Shown here in pieces: positions 37,427 through 46,616 of a DNA stretch of 64,000 nucleotides. How positions within the stretch are numbered: the stretch's first letter is position 1; every line of letters starts with the position of its first letter. Source of the DNA: Parabacteroides sp. ZJ-118 (GTDB taxonomy: Bacteria; Bacteroidota; Bacteroidia; Bacteroidales; Tannerellaceae); NCBI RefSeq assembly GCF_011038785.1, contig NZ_JAAKDT010000007.1, positions 24,679 through 88,678 of the forward strand, written 5' to 3'. The notes beneath the pieces were generated by a model. The model saw only the letters and a program-made list of their open reading frames with translations, was not told where the DNA came from and ran no database searches. The position numbers were made by a program, and so were the translations under genes.

Positions 37427-38866
37427 ATGTATATAAGCGAGGAAGAGATAGTAAATCACATCTCCGCGAAGCCTTTCCGTTTGATATCGGAGGCGGCGGA
37501 GGAGCTGGGTGTCGAGGCGTATGTGATCGGCGGATACGTGCGGGACATTTTCCTGAACCGCCCCTCCAAGGATATCGACGTGGTGGCGGTGGGCAGCGGC
37601 ATCGAGCTGGCCAGGCGGGTCGCGCGGAAGATCGGGCGCGGCGCCCGTCTTTCCCTCTTCAAGAATTTCGGGACGGCGCAGGTGAAAGCCGGCGACCTGG
37701 AGCTGGAGTTCGTGGGGGCGCGGAAAGAATCCTACAGCCGCGACAGCCGTAAGCCGGTCGTGGAAGACGGCACCTTGGCGGATGACCAGAACCGCCGCGA
37801 TTTCACGATCAACGCCCTGGCCCTTTGCCTGAACAAGGCGCGTTACGGGGAATTGGTGGATCCCTTCGGCGGGCTGGCGGATATGGACTCGCTCACGATC
37901 CGCACGCCCTCGGACCCGGATGTCACCTTCAGCGACGACCCGCTCCGGATGATGCGCGCGATCCGTTTCGCCGCGCAATTGGGCTTCTTCATCGATCCCG
38001 ACACCTTCGACGCGATCGTCCGGAACCGGGAGCGTATCTCCATCATCTCCAAGGAGCGCGTCGCGGACGAGCTGAACAAGATCGTCCTCTCGCCCAAGCC
38101 CTCGATCGGTTTCGAGCTGCTGGACGCGTGCGGGCTGCTGTCCCTGATCTTCCCCGAGCTTCGCGCCTTGAAGGGCGTGGAGACCAAGGAGGGGATCGGG
38201 CATAAGGACAATTTCGCCCATACCTTGATGGTGCTGGATCGCCTGAGCAAGACCTCCGAGAATCTGTGGCTGCGCTGGAGCGCCATCTTCCACGATATCG
38301 CCAAGCCTGTCGCGAAGCGTTTCGACCCGCGCCTGGGATGGACGTTCCACAATCATGATTTTATCGGCGAGCGGATGATCCCCGGTATCTTCAGGAAGAT
38401 GAGACTCCCGATGAACGAGAAGATGAAGTACGTGCAGAAGCTGGTAAGCCTGCACATGCGTCCGATCGCCTTGTCGGACGACGAGGTGACGGATTCGGCG
38501 ATCCGCCGCCTGCTGTTCGACGCGGGAGATGATATCGACGACCTGATGAAACTCTGCGAGGCCGATATCACGAGCAAGAACCCGGAGAAGGTCCGCCGTT
38601 TCCTGGACAACTTCCGCAAGGTGCGCGAGAAGCTGGCCGATATAGAGGAAAAAGACCGCGTCCGCAACTTCCAGCCCCCCGTATCCGGCGAGGAGATCAT
38701 GGAGACGTTCGGCCTGGCGCCCTCCAGGCCGGTCGGCGTGCTGAAAGAGGCGATCAAGAACGCCATCCTCGACGGCGCGATCCCGAACGAGTATGAGGCG
38801 GCCCGCCGGTTCCTGCTGCGACGCGCGGAGAAGATGGGGCTGAAGCCGGTCGCGCGGCAGCGCTGA
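37427..38866 (+). CDS. CCA tRNA nucleotidyltransferase with HD domain
   Basis: The 479-residue enzyme adds or repairs the 3' CCA of tRNAs. The class II nucleotidyltransferase core has GGYVRDIFLNRPSKDIDVVAVG (metal-binding Asp-x-Asp), the RRDFTINALAL motif and the RRxxxD-like DPLRMMRAIRFAAQLGF. An HD domain (HTLMVLDRL, IFHDIAKPV) follows. The two tRNA genes at the right end lack encoded CCA, which fits the need for this enzyme. The ATG at 37427 gives MYISEEEIVNH; the longer frame from 37352 has no family support. Confidence 0.92.
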   Translation: MYISEEEIVNHISAKPFRLISEAAEELGVEAYVIGGYVRDIFLNRPSKDIDVVAVGSGIELARRVARKIGRGARLSLFKNFGTAQVKAGDLELEFVGARKESYSRDSRKPVVEDGTLADDQNRRDFTINALALCLNKARYGELVDPFGGLADMDSLTIRTPSDPDVTFSDDPLRMMRAIRFAAQLGFFIDPDTFDAIVRNRERISIISKERVADELNKIVLSPKPSIGFELLDACGLLSLIFPELRALKGVETKEGIGHKDNFAHTLMVLDRLSKTSENLWLRWSAIFHDIAKPVAKRFDPRLGWTFHNHDFIGERMIPGIFRKMRLPMNEKMKYVQKLVSLHMRPIALSDDEVTDSAIRRLLFDAGDDIDDLMKLCEADITSKNPEKVRRFLDNFRKVREKLADIEEKDRVRNFQPPVSGEEIMETFGLAPSRPVGVLKEAIKNAILDGAIPNEYEAARRFLLRRAEKMGLKPVARQR

Positions 38867-38885
38867 CGAGAGAAGCCTCCGTTCG

Positions 38886-41099
38886 TCAGGCGTTCAATCG
38901 CTCTACCGTTTTCACGCCGTTCACCGCCTTGATCTTTTTGGTCAGCAGGTTTAGCGCGGTCGTGTCTCTCACCGACACGGTGAAGCTCCCTTGGAACAGC
39001 CCGTCCACCGAGTGGATGCTCAGGGAGCGGAGCGTGACGTTCGGCTCCTTGCCGATCACGGAGGTGATGTTGGTGACGATCGCGATGTCGTCCCGCCCGA
39101 TCACCCGCAAGTTGACGGCGTAGCCGTCGTCTCCCTTGCCGCTCCATTTCGCGCGGATGATCCGGTAGCCAAAGCGGCTGAACATCTCCTGGGCGTTCGG
39201 GCAATCCATACGGTGGATCTTGATCCCCTGCGTGGAGACGAAACCGAAAACCTCGTCGCCATAGATCGGGTTGCAGCATTTGGCGAGTTTGTATTCGATG
39301 CCTGTCAGGTTCTTGTCGATCACCAGGACATCCTTGCTCGTCGACCGCTCCTCCACCGGAGTCGTCGTCACGAACTCCTCGGCGCTGCGCACCTCGGCGC
39401 GCGCGCTCGTCTCCGTCTCCTTGCGGACGGCCTCCAGGTATTCGTCGATCACTTGGTTGGGGTCGAGGCGCTCCTCGGCGATCTCGATGTAGAAGTCCGT
39501 GACGGTCTTGAAGCCTCTCTTCTTGATAAAACGCATCAGGGTCGGCTCGTCCGGGTCGATCTTCCGGTTCTTGAAGCGGCGCTGCAACATCTCCTTGGCG
39601 AATTCCACGGCCTTCACGGTCTCCTCCTTCAAGACCTGCCTGATCTTCACGCGGGCCTTGGAGGTGACGACGAAGTTCAGCCAGTCCCGCTTCGGGCTTT
39701 GCGCCGGCGACGTGATCACGGATACGCTGTCGCCGTTGCTCAACACGTGTTTGATCGGCACGTTCTTCCCGTTCACTTTCGCCGATACGCATTTGCATCC
39801 CAGCTTCGTGTGGATGGCGAAGGCGAAATCGAGCACGGTCGCTCCCTTGGCCAGCTTGATCAGCTCGCCGGTAGGGGTGAAGACGTAGATCTCATCCTTG
39901 TAGAGATCCATCTTGAAATCCTGCATCAAGTCGAGCGGATTGTTCTCCTTGGCCTCCAGGGCGGCGCGTACGGTATTGAGGAACTCGTCCAGCCCGCTCT
40001 CCGCTTTCACGCCCTTGTATTTCCAGTGCGCCGCCAGGCCTCGCTCGGCGATCTCGTCCATCCGCTTCGTGCGGATCTGCACCTCCACCCATTTGTTGCG
40101 CGGTCCCATAACCGTGATGTGCAGGCTTTCGTAACCGTTGCTCTTCGGGATGGAGATCCAGTCTTTCATGCGCTTCGGGTTGGGCTGGTACATGTCGGTG
40201 ACGATGGAGTAGACTTGCCAGCATTCCGAGCGCTCCTTCTCCGGCGGTGTATCCAATACGATCCGGATCGCGAAAAGATCGTAGATGCCCTCGAACTCCA
40301 CCTGCTGCTTTTTCAGCTTGTTGTTGATGGAATGGATGGATTTGGTACGTCCCTTGATATCGAACTTGAATCCCGCCGCCGCCAGCTCCCGCTTGACCGG
40401 GGCGATGAACTCGGCGATATAAGCGTCGCGGGAGCGTTTCGTCTCATTCAGCTTCCGCTTGATGAAGTCATACTGTTTCCGGTCCGTGTATTTCAGGGAA
40501 AGGTCTTCCAGCTCGCTCTTGATCGTATACAAACCCAGCCGGTGGGCGAGGGGAGCGTATAAGTAGGAGGCCTCGGTAGCCAGCCGGATGCGGTCATCCT
40601 CCTGCATCTGTTTCCCCATGCGCATGAGGCAGAGGCGGTCGGCGATCATAAGCAGGATCACGCGTACGTCCTCGGCGAACGAGAACAGCAAATGATGGAA
40701 ATTCTCCGAGTTGATGGCGGTGTTCCGGGCATATAAGTCGGAGGTCTTCAAGAGGCGGCGGATGATCAAGGTCACGTCCGTCCCGAATTCCCGCGTCACC
40801 TCCTCCGGCGTGATCGCCTTCTTCAATACCGGGCGGTATAACAGGAGGGCGATGACCGAGCTGCGTCTCAAGCCGATCTCCGAGGTGGCGATCAAAGCCG
40901 TGTCGATATTTCGCGATAAACCGTTGATACCATTCTTGTCCCTGCCGTAGCAATCGAGGGCGACAACCCGTTTCATCAGCTCCTTCATCTTCCGGATATC
41001 CTCTCTCTCCAGGGAAGCGTAAAGGTTTCGTAACAAGAGCCTGTATTGGGAGAAGAACCGCTTCTTTTCCTCAGGCGTAAAGAATCCGATTGTATCCAT
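38886..41099 (-). CDS. RelA/SpoT-family (p)ppGpp synthetase with degenerate hydrolase domain
   Basis: The protein has 737 residues from the ATG at 41099 (41111 is possible). Order: degenerate HD domain, synthetase, TGS (EIYVFTPTGELIKLAKGATVLDFAF), zinc-finger-like helical domain and C-terminal ACT (NITSVIGKEPNVTLRSLS). In the HD region ALLLYRPVLKK replaces the usual ALLHDVIED, so the hydrolase ligands are gone. The synthetase part is intact: GRTKSIHSINNKLKK, YDLFAIRIVLD, SNGYESLHITVMGP and VEVQIRTKRMDEIAE. It should make but not degrade (p)ppGpp, with ribosome sensing through TGS. Confidence 0.9.
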   Translation of the reverse strand: MDTIGFFTPEEKKRFFSQYRLLLRNLYASLEREDIRKMKELMKRVVALDCYGRDKNGINGLSRNIDTALIATSEIGLRRSSVIALLLYRPVLKKAITPEEVTREFGTDVTLIIRRLLKTSDLYARNTAINSENFHHLLFSFAEDVRVILLMIADRLCLMRMGKQMQEDDRIRLATEASYLYAPLAHRLGLYTIKSELEDLSLKYTDRKQYDFIKRKLNETKRSRDAYIAEFIAPVKRELAAAGFKFDIKGRTKSIHSINNKLKKQQVEFEGIYDLFAIRIVLDTPPEKERSECWQVYSIVTDMYQPNPKRMKDWISIPKSNGYESLHITVMGPRNKWVEVQIRTKRMDEIAERGLAAHWKYKGVKAESGLDEFLNTVRAALEAKENNPLDLMQDFKMDLYKDEIYVFTPTGELIKLAKGATVLDFAFAIHTKLGCKCVSAKVNGKNVPIKHVLSNGDSVSVITSPAQSPKRDWLNFVVTSKARVKIRQVLKEETVKAVEFAKEMLQRRFKNRKIDPDEPTLMRFIKKRGFKTVTDFYIEIAEERLDPNQVIDEYLEAVRKETETSARAEVRSAEEFVTTTPVEERSTSKDVLVIDKNLTGIEYKLAKCCNPIYGDEVFGFVSTQGIKIHRMDCPNAQEMFSRFGYRIIRAKWSGKGDDGYAVNLRVIGRDDIAIVTNITSVIGKEPNVTLRSLSIHSVDGLFQGSFTVSVRDTTALNLLTKKIKAVNGVKTVERLNA

Positions 41100-41275
41100 A
41101 AGTCGTATCATTTTTATAGCCCGGTTGAGGACAGGCCGCAAAACATGCTGTAAAAATACTTTTTTCTAGGAATTTTCAACACGTATCTTGCGGTTATTTT
41201 ATACATTTGCGATACGCACGGCGCATGAGCGCCCGCGGCGTTACGGATGAGATTATTCACATTAAATACTATACT

Positions 41276-42796
41276 ATGTTAAACGCGAACGATTTAGAAC
41301 AGCTGAAAGCCAAAGGAATCAGCGAAAAACAGATTGAAGAGCAACTCGCTTGCTTCGTAAAGGGTTTCCCCTTTCTTGAGATAGCGGCCTCCGCTTCGGT
41401 AGAAAAAGGGATCCGGGTCGTAACGAAAGAGGAACAGGCCTCTTATATGGATGCCTGGGACGCTTACCTGGCTAAAAACAAGAAGATCGTGAAATTCGTG
41501 CCTGCCTCCGGCGCCGCCAGCCGTATGTTTAAGAATCTGTACGAGTTCCTCTCGGCGGATTATACGGAACCTACGAACGCTTTTGAGAAGAAGTTCTTCG
41601 GCGAGATCGAGAAATTCGCTTTCTATAAGGCTTTGGACGAGAAGTGCGTGGAGAATACGGGGAAGGACATCCCGACGTTGGTGGCCTCGGGCGAGTACAA
41701 GGAGGTGGTATCCACTTTGTTGGGGCCGAAAGGCTTGAATTACGGGCAGCTGCCGAAAGGCCTGTTGCTTTTCCATACCTATGCCGATACGGTTCGCACG
41801 GCGATGGAGGAACACCTGGCCGAAGGCGCCATGTACGCCAAGAATAACGCCGGCGAGGTGAATATCCATTTCACGGTGTCTCCGGAGCATCAGGCTTTAT
41901 TCGAGCAATTGGTGGCCGATAAATCCGGCGAGTACGAGAAGAAGTTCTCCGTGAAATACGAGGTCTCTTTCAGTATCCAGAAACCGAGTACCGATACGGT
42001 GGCGGCCGCGATGGACAACACGCCGTTCCGCGATAAGAATGATCAGTTGTTGTTCCGCCCGGGCGGGCATGGCGCCTTGATCGAGAACTTGAACGATGTG
42101 GATGCCGATGTGGTATTTATCAAGAACATCGACAACGTGGTACCGGACAGCTTTAAATGCGCTACGGTTATCTATAAGAAGGTGATCGCCGGTGTCTTGG
42201 TGACCCTGCAGGAGAAGGCTTTCAAATATCTGGAACAGATCGAGACCGGTAAATATACCCATGCCGAGGTGGAGGAGATGATCCGTTTCTTGCAAGAGGA
42301 TCTCTGTATCAAGAACCCGGATACGAAATTGCTGGAAGACGCCGAGTTGATCCTGTATATCAAGAGCAAGCTGCTTCGCCCGCTGCGCGTATGCGGTATG
42401 GTGAAGAATGTAGGCGAGCCGGGCGGCGGCCCCTTCTTGGCGGAGAATCCGGATGGTACGATTTCCTTGCAGGTGCTTGAAAGCTCCCAGATCGACAAGG
42501 ACGATCCGGCCAAGCGGGCGATGTTTGAGAAAGGCACTCACTTCAATCCCGTGGATTTGGTTTGCGCCGTCAAGAATTACAAGGGCGAGAAATACAACTT
42601 GCCGGATTACGTGGACAAGAACACGGGCTTCATCTCCTATAAGAGCAAGGATGGCCGTGAGCTGAAAGCGCTGGAATTGCCCGGTTTGTGGAACGGTGCC
42701 ATGAGCGACTGGAACACGGTCTTCGTGGAAGTCCCGATCGAGACATTCAATCCCGTGAAGACGGTGAACGACCTGCTGCGCCCCGAACACCAATAA
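41276..42796 (+). CDS. DUF4301 family protein
   Basis: The 506-residue protein starts MLNANDLEQLKAKGISEKQI. The upstream frame includes the promoter box TACATTTG (41202-41209), so the ATG at 41276 is right. The segment IVKFVPASGAASRMFKNLYEF near residue 75 resembles the nucleotide-binding loop of sugar-nucleotidyltransferases, and DADVVFIKNIDNVVPD near 280 resembles their metal-binding strand. I recognise the DUF4301 family of Bacteroidetes; an activity as a nucleotidyltransferase-like enzyme is only inferred. It stands alone, followed by a strong terminator. Confidence 0.8.
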   Translation: MLNANDLEQLKAKGISEKQIEEQLACFVKGFPFLEIAASASVEKGIRVVTKEEQASYMDAWDAYLAKNKKIVKFVPASGAASRMFKNLYEFLSADYTEPTNAFEKKFFGEIEKFAFYKALDEKCVENTGKDIPTLVASGEYKEVVSTLLGPKGLNYGQLPKGLLLFHTYADTVRTAMEEHLAEGAMYAKNNAGEVNIHFTVSPEHQALFEQLVADKSGEYEKKFSVKYEVSFSIQKPSTDTVAAAMDNTPFRDKNDQLLFRPGGHGALIENLNDVDADVVFIKNIDNVVPDSFKCATVIYKKVIAGVLVTLQEKAFKYLEQIETGKYTHAEVEEMIRFLQEDLCIKNPDTKLLEDAELILYIKSKLLRPLRVCGMVKNVGEPGGGPFLAENPDGTISLQVLESSQIDKDDPAKRAMFEKGTHFNPVDLVCAVKNYKGEKYNLPDYVDKNTGFISYKSKDGRELKALELPGLWNGAMSDWNTVFVEVPIETFNPVKTVNDLLRPEHQ

Positions 42797-42807
42797 ATAG
42801 CCTGTCT

Positions 42808-42840
42808 CGCGGAGGCGGGGCGCACCGCCCCGCCTCCGCG
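42808..42840 (+). terminator. Strong GC-rich hairpin after the DUF4301 gene
   Basis: CGCGGAGGCGGGGCG (42808-42822), loop CAC, CGCCCCGCCTCCGCG (42826-42840): a perfect 15-bp stem. The rest of the gap to 43099 shows only a TATCTTTG promoter box at 43004-43011 for the next gene. Confidence 0.8.
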
Positions 42841-43099
42841 AAGATACTTATCCGCCTCCGCGTGATGGAAAACCCGTTCCATCCCCAGATCCTCTCTTCC
42901 CGATCGCGACGCCCGCATAGCGATCATCCCCCGGGGTGTGAGAAAAGATCCTTGTAAAAAAGTTATTAGAACGTATGGGGATACGACGTATCGCATAATA
43001 GATTATCTTTGCTCCCCGTTATAGGTGCTCGAAAGAGACCGCTATGAAGCATAGGAAGGTGTAATCCTTTTTCAATATGAATTATAAAGATTTCGAAGT

Positions 43100-44194
43100 A
43101 TGAAGGTACAAAGTTTAGTTGTATGCGCTCTGTTGACGCTCCTCTCCGTCGCTTGTATCCGGGAGGAGGCGCCCAACGCTGAAGCGGATATCCTGTCGTG
43201 TACGGTAGATGACGATCTGTTGAAAACCGAGCCGGAGATCGAAAACGAGTCCGTGACGCTGACCGTGAAAAGTGACGCTGATATTACAAACCTGGCCCCG
43301 GTATTCACCTTGACTCCCGGCGCTACGATCGAACCGGCCAGTGGATCCGCTTTTGATTTTACGACACCGAGGACCTATACGGTTACTTCCGAGGATGGCC
43401 ACTGGACGAAGACCTATACGGTACGTTGCATCGTCTCCGGCGTAAGCACGGAATATCATTTCGAGCATATAGCGATGGAGCCGACGGAAGAACGTTACCA
43501 GATATTCTATGATTTCACGTCGGAGGGAGATTCCGTGACATGGGCGAGCGGTAACGCCGGTTTTGCTTTGACGGGTGTGCCCAAGACGCCGTGGGACTAT
43601 CCCACCATGCAGGATGATAACGGATATGTCGGTAAATGCGCCAAGTTGGTGACCCGCAGCACGGGCAGTTTCGGTAGCGGATTCGGTATGCCGATCGCCG
43701 CGGGAAACCTGTTTATCGGTACGTTTGATTTGCTGAACGCGATCCCGGACGCACGGAAAGGCACGAGATTGGGACGTCCTTTCGATCATGTGCCGACGTA
43801 CCTGAGCGGCTATTATAAATACAAGGCGGGAAAGTCGTATAAAGTGAATGGCGAGGAGGTAAAAGGCAAGAAAGACCAATGTGATATCTACGCCATCTTC
43901 TACGAGACGGATGAGCATGTGAAATATTTGGATGGTTTCAACGGGTTGACAAGCCCGAACCTGATATCCGTTGCCCGGATCAGCGATCAGAAAGAGACGG
44001 ATGAGTGGACGCATTTCTACATCCCGTTCGTGGCCAAGCCCGGTAAGGTGATCGATAAGGAGAAGCTGGCGAAAGGCGGCTACCAGTTATCCTTGATTTT
44101 CTCCTCGAGTTTGAAAGGCGATGTCTTCGAGGGAGCGGAAGGTAGCACGCTTTGGATCGATGAGGTGGAGATAATCCAGTCCGGTGAGAATTAA
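43100..44194 (+). CDS. PCMD-domain surface lipoprotein
   Basis: The 364-residue protein has the lipobox LLSVAC with Cys19. Residues about 30-110 form a Bacteroidetes DUF5018-like beta domain (LTLTPGATIEPASGSAFDF is the typical stretch; then TYTVTSEDGHWTKTYTV). The rest is the putative carbohydrate metabolism (PCMD) domain: FYDFTSEGDSVTWASGN, GKCAKLVTRSTGSFGSGFG, TYLSGYYKYKAGKSY, and the ending GSTLWIDEVEII. Proteins of this kind bind glycans on the cell surface; the ligand is unknown. The outer-membrane barrel gene follows 13 nt later. Confidence 0.85.
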   Translation: MKVQSLVVCALLTLLSVACIREEAPNAEADILSCTVDDDLLKTEPEIENESVTLTVKSDADITNLAPVFTLTPGATIEPASGSAFDFTTPRTYTVTSEDGHWTKTYTVRCIVSGVSTEYHFEHIAMEPTEERYQIFYDFTSEGDSVTWASGNAGFALTGVPKTPWDYPTMQDDNGYVGKCAKLVTRSTGSFGSGFGMPIAAGNLFIGTFDLLNAIPDARKGTRLGRPFDHVPTYLSGYYKYKAGKSYKVNGEEVKGKKDQCDIYAIFYETDEHVKYLDGFNGLTSPNLISVARISDQKETDEWTHFYIPFVAKPGKVIDKEKLAKGGYQLSLIFSSSLKGDVFEGAEGSTLWIDEVEIIQSGEN

Positions 44195-44207
44195 AAAAAC
44201 AGTGGGT

Positions 44208-44990
44208 ATGAAAAGATATATAGTATTAATAGGTATACTGTGTCTGTCGGGTGTCGTTACGTTGAAGGCGCAGCAGGAGAGAAACCAAGGAATAATCTGG
44301 TCTTCCCTCAGGGGATTGGAATATACGGTAAAAGCCGGCTTCAATGTGGGCGGGACCGCTCCGGTGCCATTGCCTCGCGAGATTCGAGCGATAGATAGTT
44401 ACCGTCCTACGCTTTGCGTCTCCATAGAGGGCGATATCAAGCAATGGTTCGGCGAGCGTAAGGAATGGGGAATGATGATCGGTCTTCGTCTGGAGAATAA
44501 AGGTATGGAGACGAAGGCGACGGTTAAGAATTACAGCATGGAGATCATCGGCTCCGGTGGCGAGAAGCTGAAGGGAAACTGGACCGGCGGCGTGCAGACG
44601 AAAGTGGAGAACGCTTATTTCTCGATCCCGGTCGTGGCTCTTTACCAATTAAATAACCGGGTGAGTTTCTCGGCGGGGCCGTTTGTCTCGTTCGCTACAA
44701 ACCGGGACTTCTCCGGCTATGTGTACGACGGTTATCTGCGCGAGATCAATCCGACCGGTGCGAAGGTGGAGTTTTCCGGCGACAACCGTGCTTCCTATGA
44801 CTTCTCGGATAACTTAAGAAAGTTCCAGTGGGGAGCGCAGATCGGTACGGAATGGAAAGCATTTAAGCACCTTATCGTATACGCTGATTTGACATGGGGG
44901 TTGAACGATATCTTCCAAAAGGATTTCGATACGATTACCTTCGGGATGTATCCGATTTACCTGAACGTAGGCTTCGGATATGCGTTTTAG
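44208..44990 (+). CDS. Outer-membrane beta-barrel protein (PorT-like)
   Basis: The 260-residue protein starts MKRYIVLIGILCLSGVVTLK and has a signal peptide ending KAQ. The frame from 44184 overlaps the previous gene and is less likely. Amphipathic strands alternate through the length (YTVKAGFNVGGTAPV, WGMMIGLRLENKGME, FSIPVVALYQLNNRVSFSAG) and it ends in an aromatic residue (LNVGFGYAF), the signal for BAM assembly. It pairs with the PCMD lipoprotein just upstream, probably as one surface unit. Confidence 0.82.
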   Translation: MKRYIVLIGILCLSGVVTLKAQQERNQGIIWSSLRGLEYTVKAGFNVGGTAPVPLPREIRAIDSYRPTLCVSIEGDIKQWFGERKEWGMMIGLRLENKGMETKATVKNYSMEIIGSGGEKLKGNWTGGVQTKVENAYFSIPVVALYQLNNRVSFSAGPFVSFATNRDFSGYVYDGYLREINPTGAKVEFSGDNRASYDFSDNLRKFQWGAQIGTEWKAFKHLIVYADLTWGLNDIFQKDFDTITFGMYPIYLNVGFGYAF

Positions 44991-45140
44991 AATTGATTTT
45001 AGTCAAAATGAGACTATCCTTTAAAAGGTGGTTCTTTTTTTTAAAAGGATTATTATGGGAATAAATTATTTTTCTATAACTTTGGGGCAGTAATTCTCAG
45101 ACCAAGTTACAAATTATCTTATATTATTAACAAAATTACC

Positions 45141-46592
45141 ATGAAAGAAAACACTAAGAAAGGCGTAAGCCGCAGAGAGTTTTTAGGCCTTTCCGCTCTA
45201 GGATTGGCGGGTTTAACAATTCTTCCCAGTTGGGCCATGAATGGCGTTCGTATCGCTCCGAGCGATCGGGTAGTCTTGGGCTTTATCGGCCTGGGGCAGC
45301 AAGCGTTATCGGATTTCAAGGGGTTTGCCGCATGTCCGGGCATACAGGTTGCCGCATGTTGTGATGTGGATACGATGAAAACAGAGCGTTTCAGAAGACG
45401 CGTCGCTGAATGGCAAGCTGCGAAGGGAATGAATCAACGTTGTGATCAATATGAGTTTTACGAGGATTTGCTGGAGCGTAAGGATATCGACGCTATCGAG
45501 GTCGCTACCCCGGATCATTGGCATGCTTTGGCTACTATCCATTCTTGCCAGTCCGGAAAAGACGTATATTGCCAGAAACCGTTGGCTTATACGATCTCCG
45601 AAGGTTTGGCTATGGTGAAGGCCGTACGTGATAACAAGCGTGTGCTTCAAGTAGGTAGCCAGCAACGTTCCAGCAAAGAGTTCCAAGCTGCGATCGATAT
45701 GGTTCAGCATGGCGCCATCGGTCATGTAGAGAAAATATATGCACGTGTAGGTGAGCCTCCTACGCCGCTGAACTTGCCGGAAATGCCGGTTCCCGCTAAT
45801 TTGAACTTCAATCAATGGATGGGTCCGTTGAACGATCCGAAGATCCATTATCATCCTGATTTATGTCCTCCTATTTCTCTGGATCCGGAAGAGAACGAGA
45901 AACTATGGGGCGCATGGCGCTGGTATCAAGAGACCGGTAATGGCTATACCGCTGACTGGGGCGCTCATATGTTCGATATCGCCCAGGCCGCTATCGGTAT
46001 GGATGGCTCCGGTCCGGTTGAGTTTACACCCAAGGGATACAATGGTACACAATATTCAACCATGCGCTATGCGAATGGCATTGTCATGACGGAACAACCT
46101 TACTTGGAGGACAATCCGAATGCACAGGGTATCAAGTTTATCGGTGATAACGGTTGGATCGAGGTTGCCCGCGGCTACATCAACTGCTCTGATCAGTCTA
46201 AGATCCCTGCTGATTTGAAGAATCTGATCGAAAGACGTCCGAAGATGATGACTCCGGAAGAGCGCAAGAAGATGTATGAGGAATACATGAAGAAATTGAA
46301 AGATAAGAAGAACAAGCAGGGTGGAAACAATGGAAACTATGAGACAAGCGCGCCGCACATGCAGAACTTCGTTGATTGTGTCCGTTCGCGTGAGAACCCG
46401 ATCGCTCCGGTTGAGGTAGGTTGCAGTACGAATACACTTTGCTGCTTGCAGAATATCGCTCGCGAGCTGGGCCGCCCGGTTAAATGGAATCCGGCTACGT
46501 TGAGCTTCGGTAATGATAAGGAAGCTGCCGCTCATCGTCTGTACTGGTATCAATACCGCAAACCGTATACATTGCCTTATTTCTGTAAGTAA
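45141..46592 (+). CDS. Gfo/Idh/MocA family oxidoreductase with Tat signal
   Basis: The 483-residue protein has a twin-arginine signal, SRREFLGLSALGLAGLTILP, so it is exported folded. The Rossmann domain opens VVLGFIGLGQQALSDF; VATPDHWHALATIHSCQSGKDVYCQKPLAYT holds the conserved substrate loop (EKP replaced by QKP). The C-terminal half has GNGYTADWGAHMFDIAQAA, the usual His/Asp site. A TAACTTTG box lies at 45077-45084. It is followed 24 nt later by a Tat-type sugar isomerase. Such pairs act on 3-keto sugars in Bacteroidetes; the substrate here is unknown. Confidence 0.88.
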   Translation: MKENTKKGVSRREFLGLSALGLAGLTILPSWAMNGVRIAPSDRVVLGFIGLGQQALSDFKGFAACPGIQVAACCDVDTMKTERFRRRVAEWQAAKGMNQRCDQYEFYEDLLERKDIDAIEVATPDHWHALATIHSCQSGKDVYCQKPLAYTISEGLAMVKAVRDNKRVLQVGSQQRSSKEFQAAIDMVQHGAIGHVEKIYARVGEPPTPLNLPEMPVPANLNFNQWMGPLNDPKIHYHPDLCPPISLDPEENEKLWGAWRWYQETGNGYTADWGAHMFDIAQAAIGMDGSGPVEFTPKGYNGTQYSTMRYANGIVMTEQPYLEDNPNAQGIKFIGDNGWIEVARGYINCSDQSKIPADLKNLIERRPKMMTPEERKKMYEEYMKKLKDKKNKQGGNNGNYETSAPHMQNFVDCVRSRENPIAPVEVGCSTNTLCCLQNIARELGRPVKWNPATLSFGNDKEAAAHRLYWYQYRKPYTLPYFCK

Positions 46593-46616
46593 GTCTGATT
46601 TAACAAGATAACGTTT

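Noticed and set aside
38353..40562. Long frames opposite or across the CCA-enzyme and RSH genes (minus 38353-39798, plus 38991-40562)
   Set aside because: They are antisense or overlapping shadows in GC-rich DNA; their translations are low-complexity and match nothing, while the overlapped genes show complete family motifs.
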